From: Cyrtodaria siliqua
Lineage: Eukaryota > Mollusca > Bivalvia > Adapedonta > Hiatellidae
NCBI GenBank assembly: GCA_037043455.1
Contig: JAWPHD010000003.1
Span: forward strand, 1,054,001-1,118,000
DNA length: 64,000 nt
Reading direction: 5' to 3'
Part shown: in pieces, positions 25,501-39,900 of the stretch
How positions within the stretch are numbered: the first letter of the stretch is position 1
How the letters are laid out: each line of letters begins with the position of its first letter
Notes under the pieces: model-generated
What the model was told of the DNA's origin: nothing
The model's database searches: none
Seen by the model: only the letters and a program-made list of their open reading frames with translations
Translations under genes and position numbers: made by a program

Positions 25501-28500
25501 TTTCAATGCATAATGCTTTTTTCATTATTGTATCTTGCAGAAATTGACGTTTTACGGATCTCGACTTTGGAACAGAATGGAACCGAGAGGTAAATCTTTT
25601 GCTGTAGAGGGAGCCACTAAACCAGCAATTGTTCACAAAAACGGCATGATCTTATTTGGAAACGATGATAAAATGGTGAGTTTTGCAATTGTTTTCCTGG
25701 GGTTTGAAGTTGTTTCTGTATTTGTGCAACTGTTACCTACTTCATTGAAGTTGTGTATGGAATTGGAATTTATATAAATATTGAATCAGTTTATTTATCA
25801 TCCTGTTATCTTCACGGGTTTTTTCTCACATTTTTTGTGGTTAGATTATAATGTCATACAAATGTAACATGCTGTCAGATGGGAATTAAATTCTTCTCTA
25901 CCGCCATAGGAAATTATATAACAATCATTTGCATAATCAAAATGTGTTTCTTTTTACATCTGAATATAAGTCAGCTTCAGCATGTATTTCATTATAGCCA
26001 GGAATGTGTCGATAAATGCCTGGCATTGTACTTTTTCTTCCCTGATGATGGAAACTCAAATACGTCATGTAGCCCGTGACTAGATGATTAGATTTGGCTG
26101 TGACGACAGATAGAAAAATCCCAACTCCTTCGGGAAAAATGCCTCTCCTTATAGACCCTGTCAGTAGACAACATTTCAGTGTTTATCTGTATCAGGTGAA
26201 TGTGACACAAGTACAGCTTGCCAGTGGTAAGATGATAAGTGCCAGCAAGTATGGCCGTGGTGACGGGGCAGAGAGCAAGTTGGAGCTCACGCCGGAGGAG
26301 GACAAGATGATCAGCAGTCTGAAGGTAGTCTGGAACGGAATTCTCAATATTGATATTGACATTACGACAGACTTCTTCAAGGCTGGAGCAGGGTCTATGG
26401 ATGTTGTAAGGTATGAATGTTGTCTTCTCTCTGTCAGGATGGTCTCAGTGGGCAGGGTGAAAAAGAAATAGCCAACTATTGTTCACAACATGAATTCCCC
26501 CATTGTTGCCTGGAAACTATACTGTGGAATAATTTTGTTCCGTGGGCATTAAATTTCGCTGTTCTTTCGAAAAAGAGAATTTCGAGGGGATGTAAATTCA
26601 CGCGTTTCTGATTTTTGAAAAAAAAAAAGAAAGATCCTTAAATTTGTCTATGTTAGCCTAATGGAAAAAACAGACCTGTCTGGTGATTACCTCACTCATT
26701 TCCCGTCTCAGGTCAGATTGCCCAATAACCATGGGTCATTAAACATTAAACACATCCAGTTAACGGAGATTATGTCTGTCACACCATTGCTCTTAACTTT
26801 ACGAATTATTTCCTGTGTATTCTAGTAACCGGTCTTGCGTACGACGCACGTTTTATTGATTTATTTCTCACATTTTATCTCGGCCAATACCTCTTGAGTC
26901 ATTGAAAAGATACAAAATTCGACAGCTAATTTTTTCTTGTTTTCAAAATTCGATCTTTTTTATTCGTGTTCTGTCCATTTCAAGTATGTTCTTGTTGATA
27001 AAATATAACAAATAATGTCAGTGTTCAATTCATTGAGAACTCACCCAGTTGCCGAACAAATAATAATAAGTACTTGGTAATTGATGACAACGATAACAAA
27101 TGTTAATACCATTCGTGAACGATTTACTAGTACACAAAATTAATGCGAACATAAACATTGAAAAGTTTAAAACAAACTCTCAAGTTTCTGTTTTTTATTT
27201 CAAAAATAAAAGTTTAATAAATAAATAAACCTATATTTCTGACAACATACAACCTGATTCAATAGTTATTGGCTAAATGATGAGTCCAGAATTGCTATGC
27301 GCTACTGTACATTATGGATTCCGAATCACGGCCGTTTTCATACACATTATTCAAACTTCTGGGCATTAAACATTCGTGGGGATTTGATTTCGTGGTTTGG
27401 GTCAATCGAAATCCACGAAATTAAATCCCCCAGGAATATTAACGATTTCACAGTATATCATGGTTTTGAATTAGATGGGGATTGAGAAAATGATACTCAT
27501 GTCCAGCAATCATCTTCATCTCCATCATTGTCATGTTTTGCTCATCACCGTTCCCCATTCCAACCCGATACCACCTAGGCTGTTAAAGGGTTGTAAAACA
27601 CCACTTTTTGTTCGGAGAGGACAATCAATCATGGGAAGCAACAGTATGGTTATAGCAGAGTGACTGATTGGGAAAGACAGATAGTCTGCCATGAAAGAGT
27701 TGGTGAGATGGTAGGGACTTGGCACCAAAGTGAGGAGACTAAAGGAAGCGTGGGTTAAGATTTGGAAGAGTGGGTAAAGACGTGTGGCAAGTGCTATTGG
27801 AGCGGTATACTCCCTTCCTTCAACTACCATTCTCTTTGGTCATCATGATTACATTTGATGTCAATTTCTTGCTATTTCAGGCCATAGTAAACGTTTTAGT
27901 GATAGTGAATGAAATGCCATGTTATGACATTTATTGTATGTAGACTGTCATGAAGAAAAGCTACAGTGGCGGCCATTTCAAGCATTACATTTATGTGTTT
28001 AAATAATAGAACGAGTAAGCCATACAGAAAATGTGGATAATCTCCATGATACTAAGCTCAGAAACATAGAAAAGCAGTGCCTCACCATTCTTTGTTTTCT
28101 AAGCCTTGCCATATAAACTTGATAGAAAAATACGCTGACATAGTATTTTTCAGGCTGCATCTCTTTTGATATTCTATGGTTTACTTTACCGGTAAAGATT
28201 TGGTGATAAATAAAAACTTACATTAAGAAATATTTTTTAAAATGAAATTTTCTTTCATAAATATTCTATACAAAAATTTCATGGATATCTCTTCCCTTTT
28301 AATACAGACTGGTTGAGGAGGTGAAGGAGAAATGTAATGGAGTCAGTCTGGAGAATGATGATGTGTACATGAACACCGTGTTTGACGACTTCTGTACATG
28401 TGTCATCAAGAGAGGGCGTGGCATAGAGGACAAGGAACCTTTTGTATTCGATGCCGTACGTATTGTATTGTTATCTACCAATCAAAATTGCTATGTGTAC

Positions 28501-30964
28501 CAGTCAGTGACAATTAGCATGCACTGTTAAGACAGGGACTATCACAACCTGACTTCTATGGTGACGTGATTTACAAACTTCGTAAGATCCTTGGTCATGA
28601 TCACTTTCATGCTATCTTTGTTAAACTTGTTAAAAGGTTTATCAAAAGAGGTTATGACCCTATCATTTTGCAACTCACTGCTTGCTTGGTGATGGACCCC
28701 TTTACACTTTGCCACTATGCTTTCCTCTTTAATTGTGCGATGACCGGACAGGCTGTGGACTCTATGATGTCATCTACCTAAAGCCCAAAAGGACGGTGAC
28801 GTTTGATGTTTGTTGCAGTCTTGTCTTGTCGTGCCCTCAATGGTTTATTCTCTTGTTGCTTTGGCTTCTGCCAAGTCATTGAGTACCTTCTTTGTGGCTT
28901 TCTAGGATATTGTTATTTTGTATTTATTCAATATACGCGAGCATCTTTGTGTTTTACTTATATTGCCTATTAATGCTGCCTTGTTGGTTAGAGAATAGTT
29001 AGAGAATAGTTCATGGCGGGCATTTCTGTATTTACACTGTCCCGTTTTATTGGGATGGGAAGTGTGACGTTTGGTGCACACTAGAACCTTTAAACCCCAG
29101 TGGCCTTTTTTGCCACTGATCGCTCCAAGGTGGTAGCCATATTGTCAACCCTTTTGTGTTTGTGATGTCTTATTTGACCTTTTATTCATCTTTGCATCTG
29201 TGTTTGTTTATGGTTAACTGTCGTCCTTGAATGCTGCTTTTCCTGTTCGACTTCTATATTATCTTGTCTAAAGTAGGTGTCATACTGACCTTTTCTATCT
29301 AAAATCATGTTTATACTTCAAAAATGTATTAAATCATTACATATTATGAGTCTAATAACTAATAGTCTTATATGACTTGATTTGAGTTGCGTATATCTTG
29401 ACTATTGAGGTGAAATCCATTTCTACCAGTAAGGGATACCTACACACACACACAGAATACATACAAACAAGATAAACCTACAAACAAGAAATACCTACAA
29501 ACAAGGAATACATACAAACAACTAAAACTAAACTATTTTGTTCCAGGTTAAGATGAACAAGAACAACATGGATCTGACTATTCCATACCAGGCTTTCATT
29601 GACAACGAGTTTGTGGATGCCTCAAATGGAGCAACGTTTAAAACAATTAATCCAGCAAATGAAGAGGTAGGACTTGTTTTATTTATTTATAGGAACACAA
29701 TGAATGGTAAATGCTGACTTACTGTAATTGTATACAATTTAAATCATGACAGAATTATATTCTTTTATTTTACTGAAGAGTCGGGCACGGTTCCCGGATT
29801 CCTATGTCCCCTTCCCCTCTCTCTGGGGCGGCTCTAAATAACCTATACTGTGTTGATGAGCCATTAAACAACATTCAATTCAATTCAGTTAGTTTACTGC
29901 CACTAATGCTTTATAATAGTGTTTGAGATGGAATGTGAATTTTTTAAGAAAATATGTTTTGTAAGCATTATGATGTGACATTTTGTTTTAGGTGATTTGT
30001 GAGGTTGCCAAGGCCACAGTAGAAGATGTTAACCGTGCAGTGGAGGCAGCCAAGGTCTGTATTGTAGCAGGGTGATTACTTGTGTTCATATGAGCATGAT
30101 AAGCAGTATTGTTTTGTATGCATATGTCAGTGTTTTATAGTGGTATCCTGGAATGTCTTGTTACCCAAAATATCTATTTTCAGAAAATTCACATGAGTTG
30201 TACTGACTGTATGAATGAACAAACTGCAGAATGTTGAATATATTTTGCTTTAAAGTATAAAGAGTAACACATTTCAAACTGAAGTTTTTCCAGATTTTGA
30301 TAGACTTATAACAAAATACACAATTTTAAATATTATTTAAAGGGAAACAATTCAAACAGAATGTGTTGATTCAGTACGGCCATAGAAACCAATCATTTTC
30401 ATAGACAGCATTAAAACTCAAACTTGATATAACTGGGTTTTAAAAATTTGGAGATTGTGTAAGAAAATATGGGATGAACATGAAGATACAATTGTACATA
30501 TCTTTTACAGGGCAACATATTTGAGAATATTGTTAAAATGTGTACTATGTTTGTTTTTCATAGGCAGCATTTGAAGAAGGGCCCTGGGGAAAGATGAACG
30601 CAAGAGACAGAGGAAAACTGATGTACAGGTGTGTACTTATGTTAAACCATTTATGATTGATTTCTGAACAGGGCTGACACATAGGTTTGGTCTTGTAATG
30701 AAGCTTATGTATGTCATATTACCTGTTTGTTACTATTTTGAATAATGCAATAAATATATTAAGTTGCAGAAATTTAAGAAATGATACATCTAAACCTCTT
30801 TCTGAGGTACATACAAGTCTCAAACTTAATTCAGTTATATCCTACCATGTGGTATTTAAACAGAACAGTCAACATATTGAAGAAAAAACAGTCTGAAATG
30901 AGTTTAAATTTAACGTCATAATTCTCATACTTCTTTTGGATCACCTGCTGACCATGGTCATTTC

Positions 30965-30999
<35 letters not shown>

Positions 31000-33900
31000 C
31001 ACACACACACTACCCCACCCCATCCCTGTCAAACACACACCTCCCACCTTAACCCTCTGACCTCACCAACATATGTGATTGGGCATGACAAAAATAAAAT
31101 TTATATATGCTGGGTTTTGAATAATTTTGAGATTTTGTAAGAAATGGTATACTAATTTTCAGGAGGACCCATGCTGATTGCACCTGTTGTTTAAAACAGA
31201 TCACATAACCTCCTGACATTCCTTGCCATTATTTTCCTGTACAGAATTGTGACATTGCCATTATATTATGTTCCTATACAGAATTGTGACATTCCTTGCC
31301 CTTATTTTCCTATACAGAATTGTGACATTCCTTGCCATTATTTTCCTATACAGAATTGTGACATTTATTGCCATTATTTTCCTATACAGAATTGTGACAT
31401 GCATTGCCATTATTTTCCTACACAGAATTGTGACATTCCTTGCCATGATTTTCCTATACAGAATTGTGACATTCATTGCCATCATTTTCCTATACAGAAT
31501 GGTGACATTCATTGCCATCATTTTCCTATACAGAATGGTGACATTCATTGCCATTATATTCCTATACAGAATTGTGACATTCATTGCCATCATTTTCCTA
31601 TACAGAATTGTGACATTCATTGCCATTATTTTCCTATACAGAATGGTGACATTCATTGCCATCATTTTCCTATACAGAATTGTGACATTCATTGCCATTA
31701 TTTTCCATACAGAATTGTGACATTCATTGCCATTATTTTCCTATACAGAATTGTGACATTTATTGCCATTATTTTCCTAAACAGAATTGTGACATTCATT
31801 GCCATTATTTTTCTATACAGAATTGTGACATGCATTGCCATTATTTTCCTATACAGAATGGTGACATTCATTGCCATTATTTTCCTATACAGAATGGTGA
31901 CATTCATTGCCATCATTTTCCTATACAGAATTGTGACGTACATTGCCATCATTTTCCTATACAGAATGGTGACATTCATTGCCATCATTTTCCTATACAG
32001 AATTGTGACATTCATTGCCATTATTTTCCTATACAGAATTGTGACATTCATTGCCATCATTTTCCTATACAGAATTGTGACATTCATTGCCATTATTTTC
32101 CTATACAGAATGGTGACATTCATTGCCATTGTTTTCCTATACAGAATGGTGACATTCATTGCCATCATTTTCCTATACAGAATTGTGACATTCATTGCCA
32201 TCATTTTCCTATACAGAATTGTGACATTCATTGCCATCATTTTCCTATACAGAATTGTGACATTCATTGCCATCATTTTCCTATACAGAATTGTGACATT
32301 CATTGCCATCATTTTCCTATACAGAATGGTGACATTCATTGCCATCATTTTCCTATACAGAATGGTGACATTCATTGCCATCATTTTCCTATACAGAATC
32401 GTGACATTCATTGCCATCATTTTCCTATACAGAATTGTGACATTCATTGCCATCATTTTCCTATACAGAATTGTGACATTCATTGCCATCATTTTCCTAT
32501 ACAGAATTGTGACATTCATTGCCATCATTTTCCTATACAGAATGGTGACATTCATTGCCATCATTTTCCTATACAGAATGGTGACATTCATTGCCATCAT
32601 TTTCCTATGCAGAATGGTGACATTCATTGCCATCATTTTCCTATACAGAATTGTGACATTCATTGCCATTATTTTCCTATACAGAATTGTGACATTCATT
32701 GCCATCATTTTCCTATACAGAATTGTGACATTCATTGCCATCATTTTCCTATACAGAATTGTGACATTCATTGCCATTATTTTCCTATACAGAATTGCTG
32801 ACTTGATGGAGGAGCACAAGGAGGAACTCGCCTCGCTTGAGAGCCTCGATTCAGGGGCTGTCTACACCCTCGCGCTGAAGACACATGTGGGCATGTCCAT
32901 CGACACATTCCGGTACTTCGCTGGATGGTGTGACAAAATACAGGTGAGGTGCCTGAGATTTTGTTAAAATGCAGCATTCATATTTCAAGTGAATAATATG
33001 ATACAGGTATATAAACATGTCCGTATTGTTTAAGAGATTACTCTGACCCTAGGTAAATGATTTTGATTTCAGGTTACATATGTAAAATAAATATGTTTCT
33101 ATGATATCTAAAATTAGCATTTTGAAGTAAGGGCTATTCCATTTAAACATACCCACGATCCTGGGAAGGCAATTTAATAAACAGCTATGGGTGAATCCGA
33201 TTTTTTCGATTTTGTTTTCATTAAACTCAGTTTTGCATCTACAGGTGGCTGTTCAATTTCAAAAGTGCCTTCCTGGGATCCCATGAATGTTTTAATGGAA
33301 TAGCCCTAATGAAATGCTCTGAAAGATACATTTATTTAGGGCACACATTTCTTACACATTATTTGTCCAAAACAAATCTGTTACATTTTATTAAATTAAA
33401 TTTCTAAATATGGTAGATATATATTTTTAACCCATGATAATTCATAACATAATACATTTAAAAAGTTAAGGAAGATTTTAATTGTATTTACGTTGCATAA
33501 TACAGGGTAAGACCATACCAATAAACCACGCCACACCGAACAGAAACCTCACATTTACAAAGAGAGAACCTATTGGGTAAGTTATGATGTTTCTTTTGTA
33601 ACTAATTAACAAAGAAATATAGCAGACATCCCGACTGACAGTATTATCATATAGCACAATAGTGGTCTTAATGTGTCTTCCAAGATGACCCCTGCCGGTC
33701 ACATGATTTTAAACATGGTTTAATATTTTGATGACAACATTTTAGAGGCTACTTAAAACACTTCAAAAACACTTCTAACACAACTAGAATAAAAATGCAT
33801 TTTGGTTAACGCCTCTTCTTTACTACCGTTAACAAGGGCTGGCGTGGCGCAGTCGGTAGCGCGGCGGATTTGTAACCGGAGGCCCCGGGTTCAATCCTCC

Positions 33901-36900
33901 GTGGTGCCACTGAGTTCCGTCGGTGTGTTCTTGGGCAAGACACTTTCCCTTAGCCCCGTTCGTCGGATGGGGACGTAAACCGGGCGGTCCCGTGTATCGG
34001 TCTATCCTCCGAGCACGTTAAAGAACCATAGGAATCTATTCGATAATAAGAGTAGGGCAGGTTCCCGGATTCCTACGTATCCTTCCCCTCTCTCTGGGGC
34101 GGCTCTAAATAACCTATACTGTGTTGATGAGCCGTTAAACAACATTCAATTCAATTCAGTTACTACCGTAAAACGCCAGATTTACCATTTGGAAACAGGA
34201 CATCACAAAAGGTTAAAATAAACGACATCATACTAGATAAACTAAACGGCAGCACCCATGAATTGGAATTGACAGTGACTCTTTTGTATGTGTGACTAAC
34301 CTATATTTCTAGCTTTTAAATTGATTTGGATTAGAATTGAGATAACCATTATAAGATTTTCAATCTGGTACAGAATGTGGTCTGTTTTACGATCTGAAAT
34401 TACGTTTTATGGCTTCCGCTATCCGGTCGCCTTATAAAAAAAATCATTTAGACCATAAAACCATTCACATACAGTCTCAATCTAAGCATGGTGATCTCTT
34501 AATTCTTCGTTGAAATGATCGGATGGCATGCAGCACTAAATAAGTGTGTCACTCTTTGATGAGTAGTGCATTTCAAGTTATCTATGTTTGTTTCAGTGTG
34601 TGTGGTATTGTAGTACCCTGGAACTATCCACTGATGATGTTGGCGTGGAAGATGGCCGCATGTCTGGCAGCTGGTAACACGGTGATTCTGAAACCGGCTC
34701 AGGTACGTTATACATTATAATATTCCACAGCCGTTTAATTAATTCTATACTTTCAACACTCATTTTCTTTCTCAGCCCTCTAATGTCCATGGATCAAGTT
34801 CCCGCAAGCATTGGCCATGTGGTCCATTGTATTTTGTGGGACAACATGTGATTTTATGACAAGTGTAAATACCTAAAAATGACTACTTCTAATTTTACTT
34901 CTGATTTTTTTGCACCGGTGTGTCACCCACTAAATTACGAGTTGTACAATTTGTGTCTGATATAGCCACATTTCACACAAGTTTGCTTGTTATAAAGGAA
35001 AATGTAAGACAACATTATAAAAGTACACACAGTTCTCCCAATAAAATTTGCATTTTATAACTTTCACATAGTGATTGTATCTTGACAGGTAACCCCGCTT
35101 ACAGCGCTGAAGTTTGCCGAGCTTACAGTGAAGGCTGGTTTCCCACCAGGTGTCATTAACATCTTGCCGGGCCCAGGCTCCTCCATTGGTCAAGCTATGA
35201 CAGAGCACCCAGACATCAGAAAGGTGGGCTTTACCGGGTCTACACCCATCGGTAAAACCCTTATGGAGAGGTAATTTGTTTTGTCCCCAAACCCTTCTAT
35301 ATTGCTATTTAACGTTCATACCTACAGTCGAACCTTGATAGCTCGAAGTCAGCAGGACCATAGGAATATGTTCGAGCTATCAGTGGCTTCGAGGCATCGA
35401 GGTAACTGTAAAAAACAAAATATCTATCCGAATTTGTGTACCACCCGAAATTGTGTTACTTGTGTATGTGATGTATCGTTCTCGGATGTTTGTTTAAACC
35501 TCATAACGGATATATAACATGTAATTCTTACACTGAAAATACAAGGAAAACTGCAATAATGTGTTTGTTTTACCATTTATTTAAAGAAATATCACACTAA
35601 ATAGATTTTAACATACATTCCGGAAGTCCGAATAATGAGAACAAGGTAAGACTGGTTTCCGTACATTATTTAATTAGAAAATCAACCGTGTTTAATTTAT
35701 TGAAATACAGTAAACGAAGTTCACTAAACATAAATTTTATCTGTCTATTATCGCTTTTCAATCAAAATGTTCGCACCTTTAACAACCAACTTTATCTGTT
35801 TTCGCGCTATGATCGAACTTGCTACAAACAAATACAAAGGCGTCGATTACAATTAACGGATCATCACCTTCGATTAAGCGAGGTTTAAATTCACTCAAAA
35901 ATGGATCTTCGGACCGTAAAAAGTATTCGAGCGAGCCGGAGTATTCGAGAAATAATATTCGAATAATCGAGGTTAAATTACATTGAATTATATAGGAGTT
36001 GTGTCGGGACCGGAAAATGTGTTTGAATTACCAATGGTATTCGAATCACCGGGGTTCGAGCTATCAAGGTTCGACTGTATTTATATCTTCACAATATACT
36101 GTTATATAACGTACCTGTTCAATGGTATTGGCCTTACAGTTCTGGTTTCTTTTGCTGTGTATGTGACTGCTTTTTTGACATTTACTCAGTATATTTAAAA
36201 AACGCAAGTTTTGATTTTCGATTATTTTTATGCCCCCGAAGGGCGACATATAGTAGTCGCACCGTCCGTCCTTCAGTCCGGTCATTAACTCTGGCATTCC
36301 TGGACGGATTTTCAAATAATTTGGCACATATGCTCACCACAGCAAGACGACATGTCGCGCATAAAATCCAGGTCCGTGGCCCCAAGGTCAAGGTCACACT
36401 TAGGTGTCAAAGGTAAAAAAGGAAGTGCTTTTGTATCCGGTTAATAACTCGGACATTCATGGACGGATTTTCAAATAACTTGGCACAAGTGCTCACCATA
36501 ACAAGCCAACATGTTGCGCACAAAATCCAGGTTCGTGACTCCAATGTCAAGGTCACACAAAGGTCAAAAAGAAGTGCTTTTGTGTCCGGTTAATAACTCT
36601 GACATTCATGGACGGATTTTCAAATAACTTGACACAACTGCTCATCACAACAAGACAATCCAGGTGAAGATCACAATCCAGGTCAAAGGTCAAAACCGCT
36701 TCAGGTTATTTGTCACTTACAGTGACATTTCTTGTTAGTCTGCTTTTAGTTTTTTGTTCAAATCAAGATTGTAATTTATGTTAGTAATCAAGTCTCTTTG
36801 TCCCAAAGGTTAACATATGGCGGTAAACAATTGCATCTGCTTCTTTAAGTTAAAACACATTTTGCACGAGGACTTCAATTCTACTCTAGAAATTAAAAAA

Positions 36901-39900
36901 ATACTAAGTGTTGCGTTTTTAAATGTACTGATCATGAGTGTACAATTAACTCATCCTGTTTTGTAGCAGTTTTCAGTTTGTTTTAAACAGGTCCTTTCTG
37001 CTAGGTGTCTATATATAAATCAAGTTGTTTAAGAGAAGTGCATAGTATTTCTTATACCTTTTATTTTAGCTGTGCCAAGGTGAATGTGAAGAAGGTGTCG
37101 CTAGAGCTTGGCGGCAAGTCTCCCCTCATCATCTTCCACGACTGTGACCTTGATAAAGCTGTCAGAATGGTTGGTATATACTCTTCTTTATTAAAGGGAC
37201 TACAGGCGATCTGGACGAGTGATTGCTAGAGGCGATCTGGACAAGTGATTGCTAGAGGTGATCCGGACGAGTGATTGCTAGAGGCGATCTGGACGAGTGA
37301 TTGCTAGAGGCGATCTGGACGAGTGATTGCTAGAGGCGATCCCGACGAGTGATTGCTAGAGGCGATCTGGACGAGTGATTGCTAGAGGCGATCCGGACGA
37401 GTGATTGCTAGAGGCGATCCAGACGAGTGATTGCTAGAGGCGATCCGGACGAGTGATTGCTAGAGTGATCTGGACGAGTGATTGCTAGAGGCGATCCGGA
37501 TGAGTGATTGCTAGAGGCGATCCGGACGAGTGATTGCTAGAGACGATCCGGACGAGTGATTGGTGACAATCCAAAATTAAGTCAAAACCATCATAATGTG
37601 CTTCTGTTTCGTAGACATTAAATGAAGCTGCATGTTATTTTCAGTTTAAATATGTTTGGCCTTGAAAACTTGAAGACTTGGCGTGTTTTTGGTTTTAAAT
37701 CATAAATATTAATTCATATGGGTATCACATTGCTAGCCATTGTACATATAATTCAATATAAAAAGTGTAGGTTGATCACAAAACAAGAATTTATTATAGT
37801 CTAGAAACGTGATGTTTATTAATACTATTGATTTGTACAACAAAAACTAGCTGGGTCAAGTTTTCCTGACCTATTTCATTTATAACAATACTTAAATCGG
37901 ATGAATTGTTGGGCCTGGTTTTATAGTGCATTAGATCATTGAATGTGCAACTTGCTGATGCACAATATCGCATCCAGTCCCTTTCACACTTGAGTATGTT
38001 TATATTCTTGTGAGCAAGACCGTCAAACTCAGTCTTAAAATTGGAATATCTCACTTCTCTATAAAATATATGCTAACACTGAGAAAATTGAAAGTTTGTA
38101 CAAGTATTTGATGAAAGATTGTCTGAGGTTTTCTGATTTCAGACTTCAAGTTTCATGTTTTGACTCATCATATTATTATGTACCGGTATCTCATAATTAT
38201 GATTACGTGGCTGGATAGCACGGTGGACATAAAACCGAAGTGCCACTGAGTTTCGTATGTGTGTTCTTGAGCAAGACACTTTCTCTTAGCCTCGTCTGTC
38301 GAACGGGGATCTAAACAGGGTGGTCCTGGAGCCACTTCTCGGAGCAAATTAAAGAACCATAGGAATCTATCGGTTAATAAGAGTTTGGCAAGTTCCCAGA
38401 TTCCTATGTATTCTTTTCATTTCCTTTGGGGCTACTCTAAATAACCTCTAATGTGTTGATGAGCTGTTAAACAATATTCAGTTCATTTCACTGTTTAACC
38501 ATATAAACGTTATCTTTCCTAGAATGTATAAAACAGGGTACTGTCCCATTTATTATTGTTAACCTTACATTGTAGGCCTGTGGTGCTGTATTCTTCAACA
38601 AGGGAGAGAACTGTATTGCTGCAGGACGATTGTTTGTAGAGGACTCCGTACATGATGAATTCCTCAGACGAGTGGTAAGGCCACAAAAAATTATTTACCT
38701 GGTTCTCAGGCCACTTTTTCTGAGAAGAGATGCGGGCGGGCGCATTTTTTTTTACAATTTTACAGTGGTCAACAGACACGCGGGCGATTTGTAGCTCTAC
38801 CGATCAGAGATCAGCAGAGCTTATGCTGTGGTGCGGCGTCCGTCGTCCGTCTGTCCGTCTGTCTGTCCGTAAACTTTTTTTTGTAGCGAATACTCCTCTG
38901 AAACTACTGAATGGATTTTCATGAAACTTTACAGAAATGTTGCCCATGAAGTCTAGTTGATCCTAGCAAAAATTCATGTTGATGTGAAATCCAAGATGGC
39001 CGCCAGATCTAAAAATAGGTTTTTAAAAAACAAGTTTGTAGCGACTACTTCTTGAAAACTATAAGTGATATTGATATGGGACTTTTTCTAAAATGATCAG
39101 CATGACATGATGTTGGTCCTTGTCGAAAATCGTTTTGATTCGACGTTAAACATGGCTGCCAGCGGCCATCTTTGTTTACATAGAATTATATAATGAAAAC
39201 TTGTAGCGACTACTTCTCTGAAACTACTTGACGGATTTTCATGAAACTTCACAGGAATGTTGCTCTTGATGTCTTATTGATCCTAGCAAAATTTCAGGTC
39301 GGCCGGAAATTCAAGATGGCCGCCACGGCTAAAAATAAATTTTCAAAATACAAGTTTGTAGCGACTACTTCTTGAAACTATAAGTGATATTGATATGGGA
39401 CTTTTTCTAAAATGATCAACATGACATGATGTTGGTCCTTGTCAAAAATTGTTTTGATTCAACGTTAAACATGGCTGCCAGCAGCCATCTTTGTTTACAT
39501 AAGAGTTATATAGTAAAAACTTGTAGCGACTACTCCTTTGAAACTACTTGGCGGATTTTCATGAAACTTTACAGGAATGTTGCTCTTAATGTCTAATTGA
39601 TCCAAGCAAAATTTCAGATTGGCCAGAAATTCAAGATGGCCGCCAAAATAGATTTTTAAAAAAAAAGTTTGTAGCGACTACGTCTTGAAAACTATAAGTG
39701 ATATTGATATGGGACTTTTTGTAAAATGATCAGCATGACATGATGGTTATCAGAGTCAAACATTATTTTGATTCGACGTTAAATATGGCTGCCAGTGGCC
39801 ATCTTCGTTTACATAGAGTTATATGATGAAAACTTGTAGCGACTACTCCTCTGAAACCACTTGACGGATTTTCATGAAACTTCACAGGAATGTTGCTCTT

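Noticed and set aside
31249..32967. 572-codon + frame as a separate gene
   Set aside because: It is the 36-bp array read through into ALDH1L exon 12; only bases 32793-32943 are supported as coding.
37170..37173. Alternative exon 16 donor at 37174 (GTATAT)
   Set aside because: It would add four bases and shift the frame into exon 17, destroying the Cys705 region.
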